Positions 36,361 to 47,773 are shown, counted from the first letter of the stretch. The stretch: DNA of 60,000 nt from Diphasiastrum complanatum (GCA_029204225.1 CM055111.1:26757540-26817539), one strand, 5' to 3'. A program made the numbers and translations. Notes: generated from the sequence alone by a model not told the origin.

Positions 36361-37446
36361 GAACTCAATCATGAAGTTAATAGAGAAGTGCAAGTTGCTT
36401 CTTTTGTCCAGATAGTCTGACTTTGTAGATCTCTTGGATCTAAACTTCTGATTTTTCTTTGAAAATAGAGATTGAGGATCCAATCCTGAGCTGTAGGAGG
36501 ATCTAGTTCATCTGATCTCCTGTCGAAGTAGCATCGATATGATAGAGTGAGATGTTGTTGGGTCGAGAATGGCTGTGCATTAGAGGAGTTCTAAATCCAA
36601 AAAAGACCCTTTGTAAAGATTCTTTTTGTATTTTTTCTCAATTTTTTCTTACACATGGACCAATCAAAACACTCAAATTTGAAATCTACGTAACGTAACT
36701 TTTTGAGTCCACTTTTTGATTCCACACTAAAAAAATGGCATAACTTTTTAGTGGTAAGTCCGAATTTAGCGAAGTTTGATGTATTGGAAAATGCTTGACA
36801 AGAGCTTTCCAATGATATGTTACATGACATACTTTTGAGCTATGATTAAAAGGTTATGGCAAGTCAAAAGTATTAGTGCTATAATATTTTAATAATATAA
36901 ACTACATCTTGCACAAATTCTTAAAGGGCCTTTTTGGAGCTCAAAACTCTTCTAATGACCCAAGTTTTGAAAGCTTCAGGTAGACGCAATAGTAGAGTCA
37001 TCACTGCATTAGAATCTTTGATGATTGAGCCAGTTGCAGTCATTTGCTCCATGAGATTCTTGACTGTGATGAGGTGGCTCGAAACACTTTCTGCATCAAA
37101 CATTCTTAATGTGAAGAGCTTTTTCCTCAAATGAAGTTTAGACATAACATCCCTGATATCGTAGAGGGTTGCTAGGATGTCCCATACATCCTTAGTGGTT
37201 TGAGTTGCTCGAATATGGCTGATTTGAGAGTCTTTAATATTCAAAGTGATCAAGGCAAATGTCTTGCCATCCCTCTGTCTCCATTTGAGGATGTTATTTG
37301 CATCGACCTCAGGCTTTGACCTTTGTACCATTAATGATGTCATATAGTTCTTTGGCAAGTAGTACGACTTTCATTTTGAAATTCTAGAGATAATACTTCT
37401 CTCCATCGAGTTTGTCAATCAGAGACGAACTAGAAGATGGTTCCAT
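36361..37446 (-). pseudogene. Copia gag pseudogene, unit A, interrupted by a TIR element
   Basis: ATG at 37446 (MEPSSSSSLIDKLDGEK). The main open part at 36921-37358 shows NYMTSLMVQRSKPEVD, TLNIKDSQISH, LRKKLFTLRMFDAESVSSHL and VKNLMEQM, a UBN2-type gag. Element 36578-36957 splits it; the uninterrupted sister frame is at 40836-41216. Downstream is a basic segment, then the zinc knuckle. Confidence 0.8.
36578..36957. mobile_element. Short TIR element, copy 3 (CATTAG family)
   Basis: 380 bp, CATTAGAGGAGTTC...CTCTTCTAATG. Flanks GGCTGTG and ACCCAAG are directly joined (GGCTGTGACCCAAG) in the tandem sister at about 41037-41050. It therefore inserted after the tandem duplication and left no target-site duplication. 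Confidence 0.9.
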
Positions 37447-37579
37447 TCTGGTCTAAAGAGTGAGATCGCTAGTAGAAACAACGATGTCAAAATACTACTA
37501 GCTGCGCACTTGCAAAAATGATGTCTTGGTAGAAACAAGACTAGCAACCTACATAGAAATGTAGATTACTGAACAATAT

Positions 37580-38228
37580 GCTCTAATAGCATGTCAAAAA
37601 AATTTAGGTATTTGAAGCTGAATCATAATCGATTCAAAAATAGCGGACATAATCAAAATTTGGAGGAGATACCCGCAGCGGAAACTTGCAATGGATAGTT
37701 GTGGATTGGAAGTGTTTCAACATAGTAGCAAGAAGAACGGGATGCAAAGCAGTCTGTAATAATGCACAAATGAACAACAATTGTTTGGACAAAATTGCAC
37801 TCTTTGATTAATTGAAAATAGAGTACATGAGCGTGAAGTTGTGTTTGGAAGGTGCATTAATACAGAGCTTCAAACACTTGATCGATGCTAACTGGATGAT
37901 AGAACAACATTATCCAGATTGTCTAGCTTAATCTAACTATTGAAAAGTGCATACTTTAATTCTTGACTAGTTGATGATTGCAGTTCAATGGTTAGTACTC
38001 TGGACCTACTTAATTTATTAGAGCCACCTTGTAGTAGGAATAGTTGTCTTGTATTAGTAAAATCTATGTACAAGTAGGTGGACTGTCGGTGTTGTCCTTG
38101 AAGTTGTCTGACAATATATGGATCGACTTTTCCCTGTATCGAATTTGATCCGACTTGATGAGGGAGTCGAGTGATTTGAGTAAGTCGAGAGTCGATGGAG
38201 TCGAGTTAGTTTAGTGTTGATTGATTGT
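37580..38228 (-). mobile_element. Primer site and truncated 5' LTR, unit A
   Basis: The decayed primer site is TGCTATTAGAGC (37580-37591), then the LTR from 37592 (TGACA end) to about 38228, where it breaks in ATTGATTGATTG and joins GTAAGCACTAATAACTCG. The first third of the LTR is missing, as in units B and C. Confidence 0.8.
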
Positions 38229-39766
38229 AAGCACTAATAACTCGATATCAAATTGCAAATCCATCATGCATGATGTTTATGATTTCGTTTTTCCTTTTGG
38301 GACTCTATGACTCCAGGTCATTCTTACCAAGCCACTTTGGCCACTTTCTCCCCCCTTAAACCCACTCTTCTAATTTTTTCTCTCATTCTCTTCGCTTCTC
38401 TCATTTTTGAAACTTCTCCCCTTTGGTACTCCCCTTGCTTCTCCTCCACCAATTGTGAACATTTTGCCATATGACATAGATGTGGAGAGGTTTATAGTTG
38501 AGGATGATCCAGGGTGATTGAGTCATCATTCACATGAACAACAAGTGGTACTTTTTAGAAATTTATTTCAATACTGGTGCAAACAAGATAAATTTGGCAA
38601 GAAATATATTATTGACCAATTGAACAAAGAGTTTCCAAGCTCTGCATTTATGTTTAAGTACCAATTTTTAGGCCAAAGTCATGGTTTCTATTTAGTTGAT
38701 CTCCAAATTAAAAGAAAAAATGCATCAAATATGAAAGGAATCAAAATTTGTTTACATAACTTTTTTCAAATTACATTTTCTAACGTATTTTCACTAATGT
38801 CTCTCACTTTAAAACTTGACATATTCTCAACACTCTCATTTTCAGCTAACAAAGTTGAAGACCCTTCTTCTTCATTAAAATTGACTACCATATCTTCTTT
38901 TGAATCAACATCTAAAATGTTAACAAATAACCTTATATAAGGACATTCTTCGGTTGGTGTCGAGTTGACGATGATAATTGTGTAGTTAACCCAAGTTGTT
39001 CTTTTTTTTTTCATGAATGATTAGTCATTGTCAACTCGATTTCAAAAGCTAGAAGATCTACATCTTCTAAATCCAAATCATCAACCCTTGATTGATTTTT
39101 CGAATTTCATTTTCTCTCGTCTTTTTTATCCACTCGCAACCTTTCTAACTGATAACTTCCTAGAAAGACATTCGTTGAGATGATGCACAACCAATGCATC
39201 CATAATTTTTTCTTGATTACTATTTTGAATCAAATAAGCACTTTTGCATTCCTAAATGAATGTCCCTTGTTATGTTCAAAATCCAAAAGTGCACCAAGAC
39301 TCCTTACTTCAATTTCATTCAAATAATTGCACTAGTTCACTTTGATAGCTTTTTACAACTTGTCTATTTTTCCTTGAGTCCGAATAAATCAAGTTCCTCT
39401 CCTTACACAACTTGCAAATATTTGTTATTTTGTGGAAAATTTGAAGGCTTGGCAAGTGTTGTTGGAGCTTTTAATTTGAAAGACCGTTGAAATTCTTCAA
39501 TTGACAAAGCATCTTTGAGATTGAGCAAACTGATTTCTTGTTCTTCAAAAAGGTCCATCCACCAATGAATTCATCAAAGAACTGAAAAGTTGCTTGAATG
39601 TTTGATTCCTAAAAGCTTTATGAGGCAACATTAAAATATGCCCTTGGTGTTGCATTAAGGGTGGCCTTAAAATTATGCCCTTTGTGCTACGACCTAAAAG
39701 TATGCCTTTTTGCGTAAGAGGGTGGTAGCCTATTCTACAAAGGCATGAGATATGGTGCACTTCTCT
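38229..39766 (-). repeat. Segmental repeat unit A between LTR and CACTA end
   Basis: Inverse relative of 16241-17799 and direct relative of 42313-43260. It contains the minus-strand frame 38766-39014 (NYTIIIVNSTPTEEC...SENTLENVI). It ends at the CACTA terminus at 39767 with flank GCACTTCTCT. Confidence 0.65.
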
Positions 39767-40200
39767 CACTACAAGAGGACGAGCGATTCCCAAGGCTTTT
39801 TTTGAGTGTTTCATTGAAAGATAATTTTTAAAATGAGTCGCTCAGGGAGCGGAATGCTCGTGCCTCGGGTTCGGTATTTGGCCTCAGAATAAGCCTACCA
39901 AATTTGAACCTGGTTTTGAAACATTTATAGAGAGGGATATAGAGAGGGATATATAGAGAGTTGTAAATCCACTAGAAGGCCTTGGAACATAAATATGAAT
40001 ATTGAATCTAGTTTGAGGGGTATACCAAGGCTGACCTCAATATAAGCCTACCAAATTTGAACTTGTTTTTGAGACATTTATAGGGAGGGTTATAAAGAGG
40101 GTTCAGGTGGCCAGAGGCATTCCAAGACACTTTGCTAACCGAGAGTAATATTGAGATTGATGAAAAAAGGGCCCCTCGGTATAACCCATGGTATAAAACA
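39767..40200 (+). mobile_element. CACTA terminal region, unit A
   Basis: Starts CACTACAAGAGGACGAGCGA and mirrors 1-409 up to about 40200, where the left-arm sequence leaves the window. No coding sequence. Confidence 0.7.
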
Positions 40201-40536
40201 AAATGTAAATGGAACTCACTTTTGGAATTTGTTACCTATCAACACATTGAATTTCATTTTATATCAACTTTTGTTGCCATATGCACAAGTGAATAAAGAA
40301 ATTTATGTATCACAAAAAAATGATGATCACAAATTGTGTACTCACATGCATTGACTTCTTGTTCGATGTCAACTAGTCAATCAATAAAGTGTGATTGCAT
40401 TTGTGAGCAATATGATTAATACTACAATGAATTGAAATACATTGTACTGTCGCACTCATTCATTCGGTGGTTCATCGTTATCATTTGTCGCATCATCATG
40501 CGACAAATCCACCAAACCAAATGAGTCTATCTCTAA
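40201..40536. other. Non-coding stretch with an 11-bp hairpin
   Basis: No gene. ATTTGTCGCAT (40483-40493) and ATGCGACAAAT (40498-40508) form a perfect hairpin with a 4-nt loop shortly before the start of tandem unit B at about 40537. Confidence 0.5.
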
Positions 40537-41531
40537 CTCTTGTAGCCTTGGAACCAGTCACGGTGGTGAGTCATGTGTTGTGTTGCTCCCTAGTCCAAAT
40601 ACCAAGAACTGATATCCTATTGTTCTCCAACTTTGGTCATAAAGGCTGCTTCATCTTCCTTTTGTGGCTGGATCGAGTGACTTGTAGTAGTGGTATTTGC
40701 TTGTTCTTGGAACTGCTTCTTTTTTTCGTTGTCGTATTTCAATGTTTTGCAGTCCTTGATAAGATGACTAGTCCTCTTATAGTATTTACACAATAGCTTA
40801 TGTCTTGGCTGGAATGATGAAGTCTCTGAACTCAATCATGAAGTTGATACAGAGTGCAAGTTGCTCCTTTTGTCTAGATAGTCTAACTTTGTAGATCTCT
40901 TGGATCTAAACTTCTGATTTTTTTTTGAAAATAGAGATTGAGGATCCAATCCTGAGCTGTAGGAGGATCTAGTTCGTCTGATCTCCTTTCGAAGTAGCAT
41001 CGATATGATAGAGTGAGATGCTGTTGGGTCGAGAATGGCTGTGACCCAAGTTTTGAAAGTTTCAAGGAGACGCAATAGCAAAGTCATCACTGCATCAGAA
41101 TCTTCGATGATTGAGCCAATTGCAGTCATTTGCTCCATGAGATTTTTGACTGTGTTGAGGTGGCTCGAAACACTTTCTGCATCAAACATTCTTAATGTGA
41201 AGGAATTTTTCCTCAAACAAAGTTTGGACGTAACATCCCTGATATCATAGAGGGTTGCTAGGATGTCTCATACATCCTTAGTGGTTTGAGTAGCTCGAAT
41301 ATGGCTGATTTGAGAGTCTTTAATATACAGAGTGATCAAGGCAAATGTCTTGCCATCCCTCTATCTCCATTTGATGATGTTATTTGCATCGATCTCAGCT
41401 TTGACCTCTGTACCATTAATGATGTCATATAGTTCTTTGGCAAGTAGTATGACTTTCATCTTGAACTTCTAGAGATGGTACTTCTCTCCATCGAGTTTAT
41501 CGATCAGAGATGAACTAGAAGATGGATCCAT
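40537..41531 (-). pseudogene. Copia gag pseudogene, unit B
   Basis: ATG at 41531 (MDPSSSSSLIDKLDGEK). The open part at 40836-41216 covers LRMFDAESVSSHL, VKNLMEQM and a basic tail; 40617-40835 carries the knuckle CKYYKRTSHLIKDC (second Cys replaced by Tyr) and an acidic stretch. Early stops fall at Trp or Gln positions. It lacks the TIR element found in unit A. Confidence 0.8.
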
Positions 41532-41663
41532 TCTGGTGTAAGAGCGAGATCGCTAGTAGAAACAATGATGTCAAAATACTACTAGTTGCGCACTTGCAAA
41601 AATGATGTCTTGGTAGAAACAGCACTAACAACCTGCATAGAAATGTAGATTACTGAACCATTT

Positions 41664-42312
41664 GCTCTGATACCATGTCAAAAAATTTAGGTATGTGAAG
41701 CTAAATCATAATCGATTCAGAAATGGCAGACAGAATCAAAATCTGGAGGGGATACCTGCAGCGGAAACTCACAATGGATAGTTGTGGATCGGAAGTGTGT
41801 CAGCGTAGTAGCAAGAAGAACGGGATGCAAAGCAGTCTGTAATAATGCACAAATGAACAACAGTTGTGTGGAAAAAATTGCACTCTTTGATTAATTAAAA
41901 ATAGAGTACATGAGTGTGAAGTTGTGTTTGGGAGGCGCATTAATACAGAGCTTCAAACACTTGATCGATGCTAAATGGATGATAGAACAAGATTATCTAG
42001 ATTGTCCAGCTTAATCTAACTGTTGAAAAGTGCAAACTTTATATACTTGACTAATTAATGATTGCAGTTCAATGGTTAGTACTCAAGACCTACTTAATTT
42101 ATTAGAGCCACCTTGTAGTAGGTATAGTTGTTGTTGTATCAGTAAAATCTATGTACAAGTAGGTGGACTGTCGGTGTTGTCCTTGAAGTTGTCTCTATAA
42201 TATATGGATCGACTTTTCCTTCTATCGAATTTGATCCGACTTGATGAGGGAGTCGAGTGACTTGAGTAAGTCGAGAGTTGATAAAGTCGACTTAGTTTAG
42301 TGTTGATTGATT
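41664..42312 (-). mobile_element. Perfect primer site and truncated 5' LTR, unit B
   Basis: TGGTATCAGAGC at 41664-41675 on minus, then the LTR from 41676 to about 42312, ending at the same ATTGATTGATTG/GTAAGCAC junction as unit A. Confidence 0.85.
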
Positions 42313-43261
42313 GTAAGCACTGATAACTCGATATCAAATAGCAAATCCATCATGCATGATGTTTATGATTTTGTTTTTCCTTTTGGGACTCTATGACTCC
42401 AGGTCACTTTTACCAAGCCACTTTGGCACTTTCTCCCCCCTTAAACCCACTCTTCTAATTTTTTCTCTCATTCTCTTCGCTTCTCTCATTTTTGAAACTT
42501 CTCCCCTTTGGTGCTCCCCTTGCTTCTCCTCCACCAATTGTTAGCATTTTGCCATATGACATAGATGTGGAGAGGTTTATAGTTGAGGATGATCAGGGTG
42601 ATTGCATCGTCATTCACATGAATAACAAGTGGTAATTTTTAGAAATTTATTTCAATATTGGTGCAAACAAGATAAATTTGGCAAGAAATATATTATTGAC
42701 CAATTGAACAAAGAGTTTCCAAGCTCTCCATTTAGAATTTAGTTCCAAAATGTAATGACATTTGTTTTGGAACTTGGACCTAAAAAGAATAATATTTTCT
42801 AAGAATTTTTTGAAATACCGATTTTTAGGCCAAAGTCATGGTTTCTTTTTAGTTGATCTCCAAATTAAAAGAAAAAATGCATCTATACAATAGATCATTA
42901 CAAACTGTGTATATAAACTTCATAAAACCATCATAATAAAAATGAAACAACATTTCAAGACCAGAAATGATTTTTGAGATTTCAAATTTCATAAAAATAT
43001 GAAAGGAATCAAACTTCGTTTACATAACTTTTTTCAAATAGCATTTTCTAATGAATTTTCACTAATGTCTCTCAATTCAAAACTTGACATATTCTCAACA
43101 CTCTCCTTTTCAGCTAACAAAGTTGAAGACCCTTCTTCTCCATTAAAATTGACTACCGTATGTTCTTTTAAATCAACATCTAAAATGTTAACAAATAACC
43201 TTGTATATCGACATTCTTCGGTTGGTGTCGAGTTGACGATGATGATTGTGTAGTTAACCCT
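42313..43261 (-). repeat. Segmental repeat unit B
   Basis: Direct repeat of 38229-38995. At GTTAACCC it jumps to the CACTA terminus, so about 770 bp present in unit A are deleted. It contains the C-terminal unknown frame (43034-43250). Confidence 0.65.
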
Positions 43262-43516
43262 CACTACAAGAGGACGGGCGATTTTCAAGGCTTTTTTTGA
43301 GCGTTTCTTTGAAAGATAGTTTTTCAATGAGTCGCGTGTGGAGCGGAATGCTCGAGCCTTGGGTCCGGTATTTGGCCTCGGAATAAGCCTACCAGATTTA
43401 ACTTGGTTTTGAAACATTTATAGATAGGGATATAGAGAGGGTTATAAATCCACTAGAAGGCCTCAGAACATAAAACTGAATATTGAATCTAGTTTGAGGA
43501 GTGTACCAAGGTGGAC
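43262..43516 (+). mobile_element. CACTA terminal region, unit B
   Basis: Starts CACTACAAGAGGACGGGCGA. It matches 39767-40045 and then changes at about 43517 into unrelated sequence carrying the DUF7869-like gene. Confidence 0.7.
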
Positions 43517-43538
43517 CTGCAAAAAGCTCTTTTGCGTC

Positions 43539-45344
43539 TCAGTTTTTGGAAAAGCAACTAAACATTTGGTCGATTTGATCGTGAGCATGACCCACCAATA
43601 AAATTCTTATTTTGATTTTTTTGAAAAATTTTAAAGCAACCAACGTAGACAAATATGTCAGCACTATTTGATTTTTACTTTCTCTGGCAGTATCATCAAG
43701 TTGCAAGTAAAGAATCTTAGGAAGACTGATGCCAGATTCAACTACTATTTTGTGAATCATGGTAATGCTCAAGTTTGGATCATTTCGAACATTGGGATAA
43801 TTGAAATACACTTTAGACTGCAAGGTGCCCTTGAATATAAGAGCTCCAACTAAATGAACTTGGATGAAATCCACTTTGTTTTGATGTTTTGGCACCCTCA
43901 CAAAATGTGGCTATAGCGTCTTCTTTTGATCCACACCGTCGATTACGAGACCCAAATACTTTTGAGAAAACTCCAAATACTTTTTCCTGTGCTTGGCAAG
44001 CTTTTGTCTTTATGTAGTTTGTTGCTCTCTATGAATTTGAGATTGACTTCGTAATGTCCACTAAAAAAATCACACAAAATAAGTGATTTAGTAAATTGGA
44101 AAAAAATAACAAAATGTAGTATCTACCAATTACATTTTTCCTATGGACTTTTGGCTTGTTCTCTGAGCGCTTTTAACTGTTCTCATATGCTACAGACATA
44201 CATTTTGGATTTTTTTGGAATTTTTACCAGACCAAAATCTCTCTTCCACAGTTTCACGAAATAAGAATAACATAAATGCTGAACATTCTTTGACATTGCA
44301 AAATCTTTGCATATCATGAATATTTCCAATTTCGAGAGATTGTCTGGAAGGTGAAAATATAAAGAATTCGGGAGTTTTTAAACATGCACGTCTATAAAAT
44401 GCGTCAACCATGTGGGCTTTTGTAGTTAAGGAATCCGGAGAAACAGTCCGACCTTGAACTGAACCTTGAAGACTAAGATCCTTTTTTAATCTCATGTGAA
44501 TACGAGCAAGTCTAGAATTTCCAATTGCATGGACAACCTTGAAAGTCTTGTGACAAACTTCAGTTGTTTCTAGAAAGTAAGTGAAACCTTTTCTATCAAG
44601 CCTGACAGATGAACAAAAGTAATAATTTTGATCATTTTTTGTCTTTGAAAAAAAACTCGAGCGAATCTGCTTAACTTCAACAAAGGTTAAGTTTTGCAAA
44701 CAAGATGAAATACAACAAACTAAGTTTTTGACTCTACGGATGTCATAAGGTTCTAGCAATTGTTTTTGACATGAATTCATTTCTCAATTCGATTGTAAGT
44801 CTCTTCGAAATTTCTCTTTCCCTTTGGCTTCTGCTTTGTATGAAGAACTTGGGACAGTGGCACCTAAAGGTGCTAGGAATGCCAGACATGTTGAAGGTTT
44901 GGGTTGATTCTCTCCCACTTCATTATCTTGGTTTTCAGTGGAAGGCCTTGGGCTTTCAAAAATCTCTGCAACATTTAAAAATATAGATCTCTTGGACTTT
45001 GCAACATTAAACGGACCGAGCCTTTGTGCTGGTCTTGACTTTCCCAAGGAAAGTCTGCCACATCGTGGGTTGGTGGATTGACTAGAATTGGTAAATGAGT
45101 GCTTGCTTGATTCCGAACCAGTGTGGATTTTTGGTGAAGGAGAGTAGTATACTGCTCTAGGATTTAAGAGGCACAACGACGAGGATGATGTCGTACAAAC
45201 TTCCACAGCCTGTGTCGAACCTGGCATCAAACCTGGAGTCACCCTATGGTACACAATTGTAATCTTGATGTCAGAAGATGAACTCGTAGAAATTCCCTCG
45301 TAATAAGTTACAGCAGGAGGAACTAAAGAAGATGAACTTTCCAT
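43539..45344 (-). pseudogene. Degenerate DUF7869-like gene, possible transposase relative
   Basis: Three minus-strand frames in order. 45344-44784 is a Ser-rich, probably disordered N-terminus. 44780-44190 begins two bases after the previous stop, in another frame, and shows an F-x-E-T-T-E-V-C-H-K-T-F-K-V-V-H-A-I-G-N-S-R-L-like helical block followed by GSVQGRT. 43901-43539 shows LYLQLDDTARESKNQ and VGHAHDQIDQMFS. The last pair of motifs is what I remember from a family annotated DUF7869, common in animals and seen in early land plants, usually with VGHTHEDxDQ. The acidic and His residues suggest a nuclease or transposase-like fold, which is inference. The frame breaks and a gap of about 290 bp make it a pseudogene or an intron-containing gene. 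Confidence 0.55.
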
Positions 45345-45890
45345 TGCTAAACCAAAATGAAAAAGTACTACGAAGTAAAATTTAAAACAACTACAATTTT
45401 GCGTTTAGTCACAAGACTTGAATAAATAAGTCAACAAAAAACAAAACTAAATTGAAGACTTAATTCTATGTTGAGCATAGAAAACTATGCTCAACATGGG
45501 TTTAAAGAAATGCAAGTATGCTAGTTTGAATAGATTATGATAACCAAAAAACAACAAAGCAAACAAGAACATTCAAAGACCTAAGCACGAAATGTTTCTA
45601 GATTGGCAACCACATCTTTAACTACTTAGACAAAGTGTTTGGGCAAAAGCTAGGTCCCAGAGACTTTTGGATTTAGGGTTACTTTAAAAATTTTGATGAC
45701 ATTATGGTCTAGGTAAAATTTTGGTAAGGCCCATGTCCTTAATTATTTTGCAACATTTAAGACAAAAATACGAGAGAGTGAAGTTACCTAAACCTTGTCA
45801 AATTACCCCATGTAATACATTCAAGAATTATCTTAAAATTTTAAACTGATGTTCATGGTTTTGCTTAATATTTTAGCATAGAAAATAAAA
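45345..45890. other. Non-coding stretch with a 13-bp hairpin
   Basis: ATGTTGAGCATAG (45468-45480) and CTATGCTCAACAT (45485-45497) form a perfect 13-bp stem with loop AAAA. Otherwise featureless. Confidence 0.6.
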
Positions 45891-46316
45891 CTAACGTGTA
45901 AAATTAAAACTTACGTTTGTTTTTGGTTGACTGCCAATGTTTTTATAATCGTAGGAATAAGATGCTTTCTCATCAATGTAGTTTATATGTGCAAGACTCT
46001 TATTTCTAGGAAACAATTGGTTACTATTACCAGATGCTCTTTGTAGGACTGCTAATTTCTTTTGATTTTGTGTTGTACTAGATACTTCTTGTACTTGCAC
46101 TTGGGGTGGAAAGTGTGGTTGTTGCACACATGGTTGATACACAAGATTTGGTGGTCTTTGTTGTTTTTTGGCTTGATTAACTGGATTGAAGACACACTTA
46201 AAAGATTCATGATCGGATCTATTATAGAACACACATCTAGATTGATATTGTGTTTGAAAACAAGCCGTATTCAGACATTCATTCCCAGTGTGATTTCCCC
46301 TACAGATAAACACCAC
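45891..46316 (-). CDS. Unknown Gln/Asn-rich protein with two degenerate zinc knuckles (fragment)
   Basis: The 141-codon frame begins with FICRGNHTGNEC and then CVFYNRSDHESFKC. Each resembles a retroviral-type CCHC knuckle with one Cys replaced, as in the spacing C-x2-Y-x4-H-x4-C of the second. After this comes a Gln/Pro-rich stretch without features. It is encoded on the same strand as, and upstream of, the DUF7869-like frames, so it could be an exon or partner frame of the same element. Sequence above 46316 shows no clear upstream exon. I do not assign a function. Confidence 0.35.
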   Translation of the reverse strand: MVFICRGNHTGNECLNTACFQTQYQSRCVFYNRSDHESFKCVFNPVNQAKKQQRPPNLVYQPCVQQPHFPPQVQVQEVSSTTQNQKKLAVLQRASGNSNQLFPRNKSLAHINYIDEKASYSYDYKNIGSQPKTNVSFNFTR

Positions 46317-46580
46317 GCGCCCTCTCTTCTCGGGTATGTATTCTAGGTTGAAGATCTTTTATAGTCTTTTGGATCTCATCTAAGTGACTCTTATGGATTT
46401 TGTTTATTTTTTCAAGCTCATCTCACATATCCATAGTGCATGATTTTTCAGTAATTCTTTTTTTCAATATTTCCTTCAACATGATGTTCTATTCTTCTTT
46501 TTCTTTAATTATCTTCATGGTTAACAAAATGATGAGACTCATCATCTGATTCTTCATCTTCTTCTCTTATAGCTTCTAAT
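46317..46580. other. Unassigned
   Basis: No coding or repeat signal recognised. Confidence 0.3.
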
Positions 46581-46785
46581 TGTTAGATTTATATGCTCAG
46601 GACCAAACCAGTTTAATAATGAGCATCGTGAAAAGTTTCTATTGAAGTCCAAATCCATCGACTTCAAAGTCATCGAAGTTCGAAGTCCGACTTTATCGAC
46701 TTCGACTTCTCCATGTATATAATCAATGTTAAACGACATCGAAATACCCGACTTACACCATCTCTTCAATTCCATCGACATGGTG
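46581..46785 (+). mobile_element. LTR fragment of the TGTTGGATTT family
   Basis: Starts TGTTAGATTTATATGCTCAG and continues through GAGCATCGTGAAAA and TCGACTTC-type repeats. It is diverged and lacks the rest of the LTR and any internal sequence on this side. Confidence 0.6.
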
Positions 46786-47092
46786 TGTTTCAATAGAAAT
46801 TGCCAGACAAAACAAGGTAAGAAATAATGAAGTAAATTAGAAAAATTGAATCTATTAAGCAAGAATACTAAAAAGAAACAAGAAAAAAGTGGATTTATCC
46901 AAAATTGCGATTGTAATCTAGTCGTAATATCGTGCACTAAGCTAAGTGAGTCGTCAATGATGCCAATGTTTGGTAAATCCTCGGTTTGTGGATCACCACC
47001 AACGCTGCATTCTCACACATGTCATCTTATCTTGCTTATAACTAGAATTAGATATTTAAATAACCTATTCCTTTTATTCAATCAATCAAAAA
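46786..47092. other. Non-coding flank of the complete copia element
   Basis: No gene recognised. Its last five bases (47088-47092, AAAAA) are the target-site duplication of the element that follows. Confidence 0.5.
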
Positions 47093-47773
47093 TGTGAAAA
47101 GTACAGTACTAAGGACCATAAATGGATCTTTGAATGATCCACAAGGTGATTGTATGCTTGTTAAACAATCTATCAGAAACTAGTCATCAGAAACCAAGAT
47201 CTATTTTATAGGAAACAAGTAGAGACAATCAAGCATTGATCAAATAGTCTAATCCAACTCCACACGTGTGGAAATAAGGCTGTAGTACGGCCTGTAGACA
47301 GTGTTTACAAAGTGCCAAAGCTGGGTTTCATTGGAAAAATAGAGTAATCACCATACAATGAGAGGAAACTCGAGTTTCTCCTTGAGGCTCCAAAAAGTTT
47401 CTATCTTCTCACTATGGAGAATGGAAATACATAGTAAAACACACTTCCTTTGCAAAGTTAGGTTAAAATCCAGCATGTAATAAGGAAGTAGACTCCACTT
47501 TCTCGCCCTAATGTGAAAACCCTAGCCTAGATCCAAGAGTCATGCTTGGTAGGTGCATGGTAGGTACAAATCTCATCATAAATCATGGTCTAGATTCTAC
47601 AAAGTAGGAATCACTACAAAATAGACACAACCACTCCTCTTGACTCGTGGTAACCTACTTTAGGTGTGTATGTACAAGTGGCACTTTGGCCATTCAAGTA
47701 ACCAACAAACAATATTGACAAAATGTACAATATTCTACATGGCTAGATTTGCCAATGTATGCAATTTTTCACA
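47093..47773 (-). repeat. 3' LTR of the complete copia element
   Basis: 681 bp, lacking about 10 bp present in the 5' LTR near 47195. It retains CCACACGTGTGG at about 47260, a palindrome containing an ACGTGT core, which is altered in the 5' LTR. Confidence 0.9.

Noticed and set aside
40483-40536. Helitron 3' end (hairpin followed by CTAA)
   Set aside because: The hairpin-to-CTAA distance of about 24 nt is too long, and no 5' TC end or RepHel protein is seen.
43255-43275. Independent CACTA insertion at 43262
   Set aside because: Comparison with unit A shows the junction GTTAACCC/TCACTACAAG is explained by a deletion of about 770 bp bringing the old CACTA end closer; no 3-bp duplication is seen.
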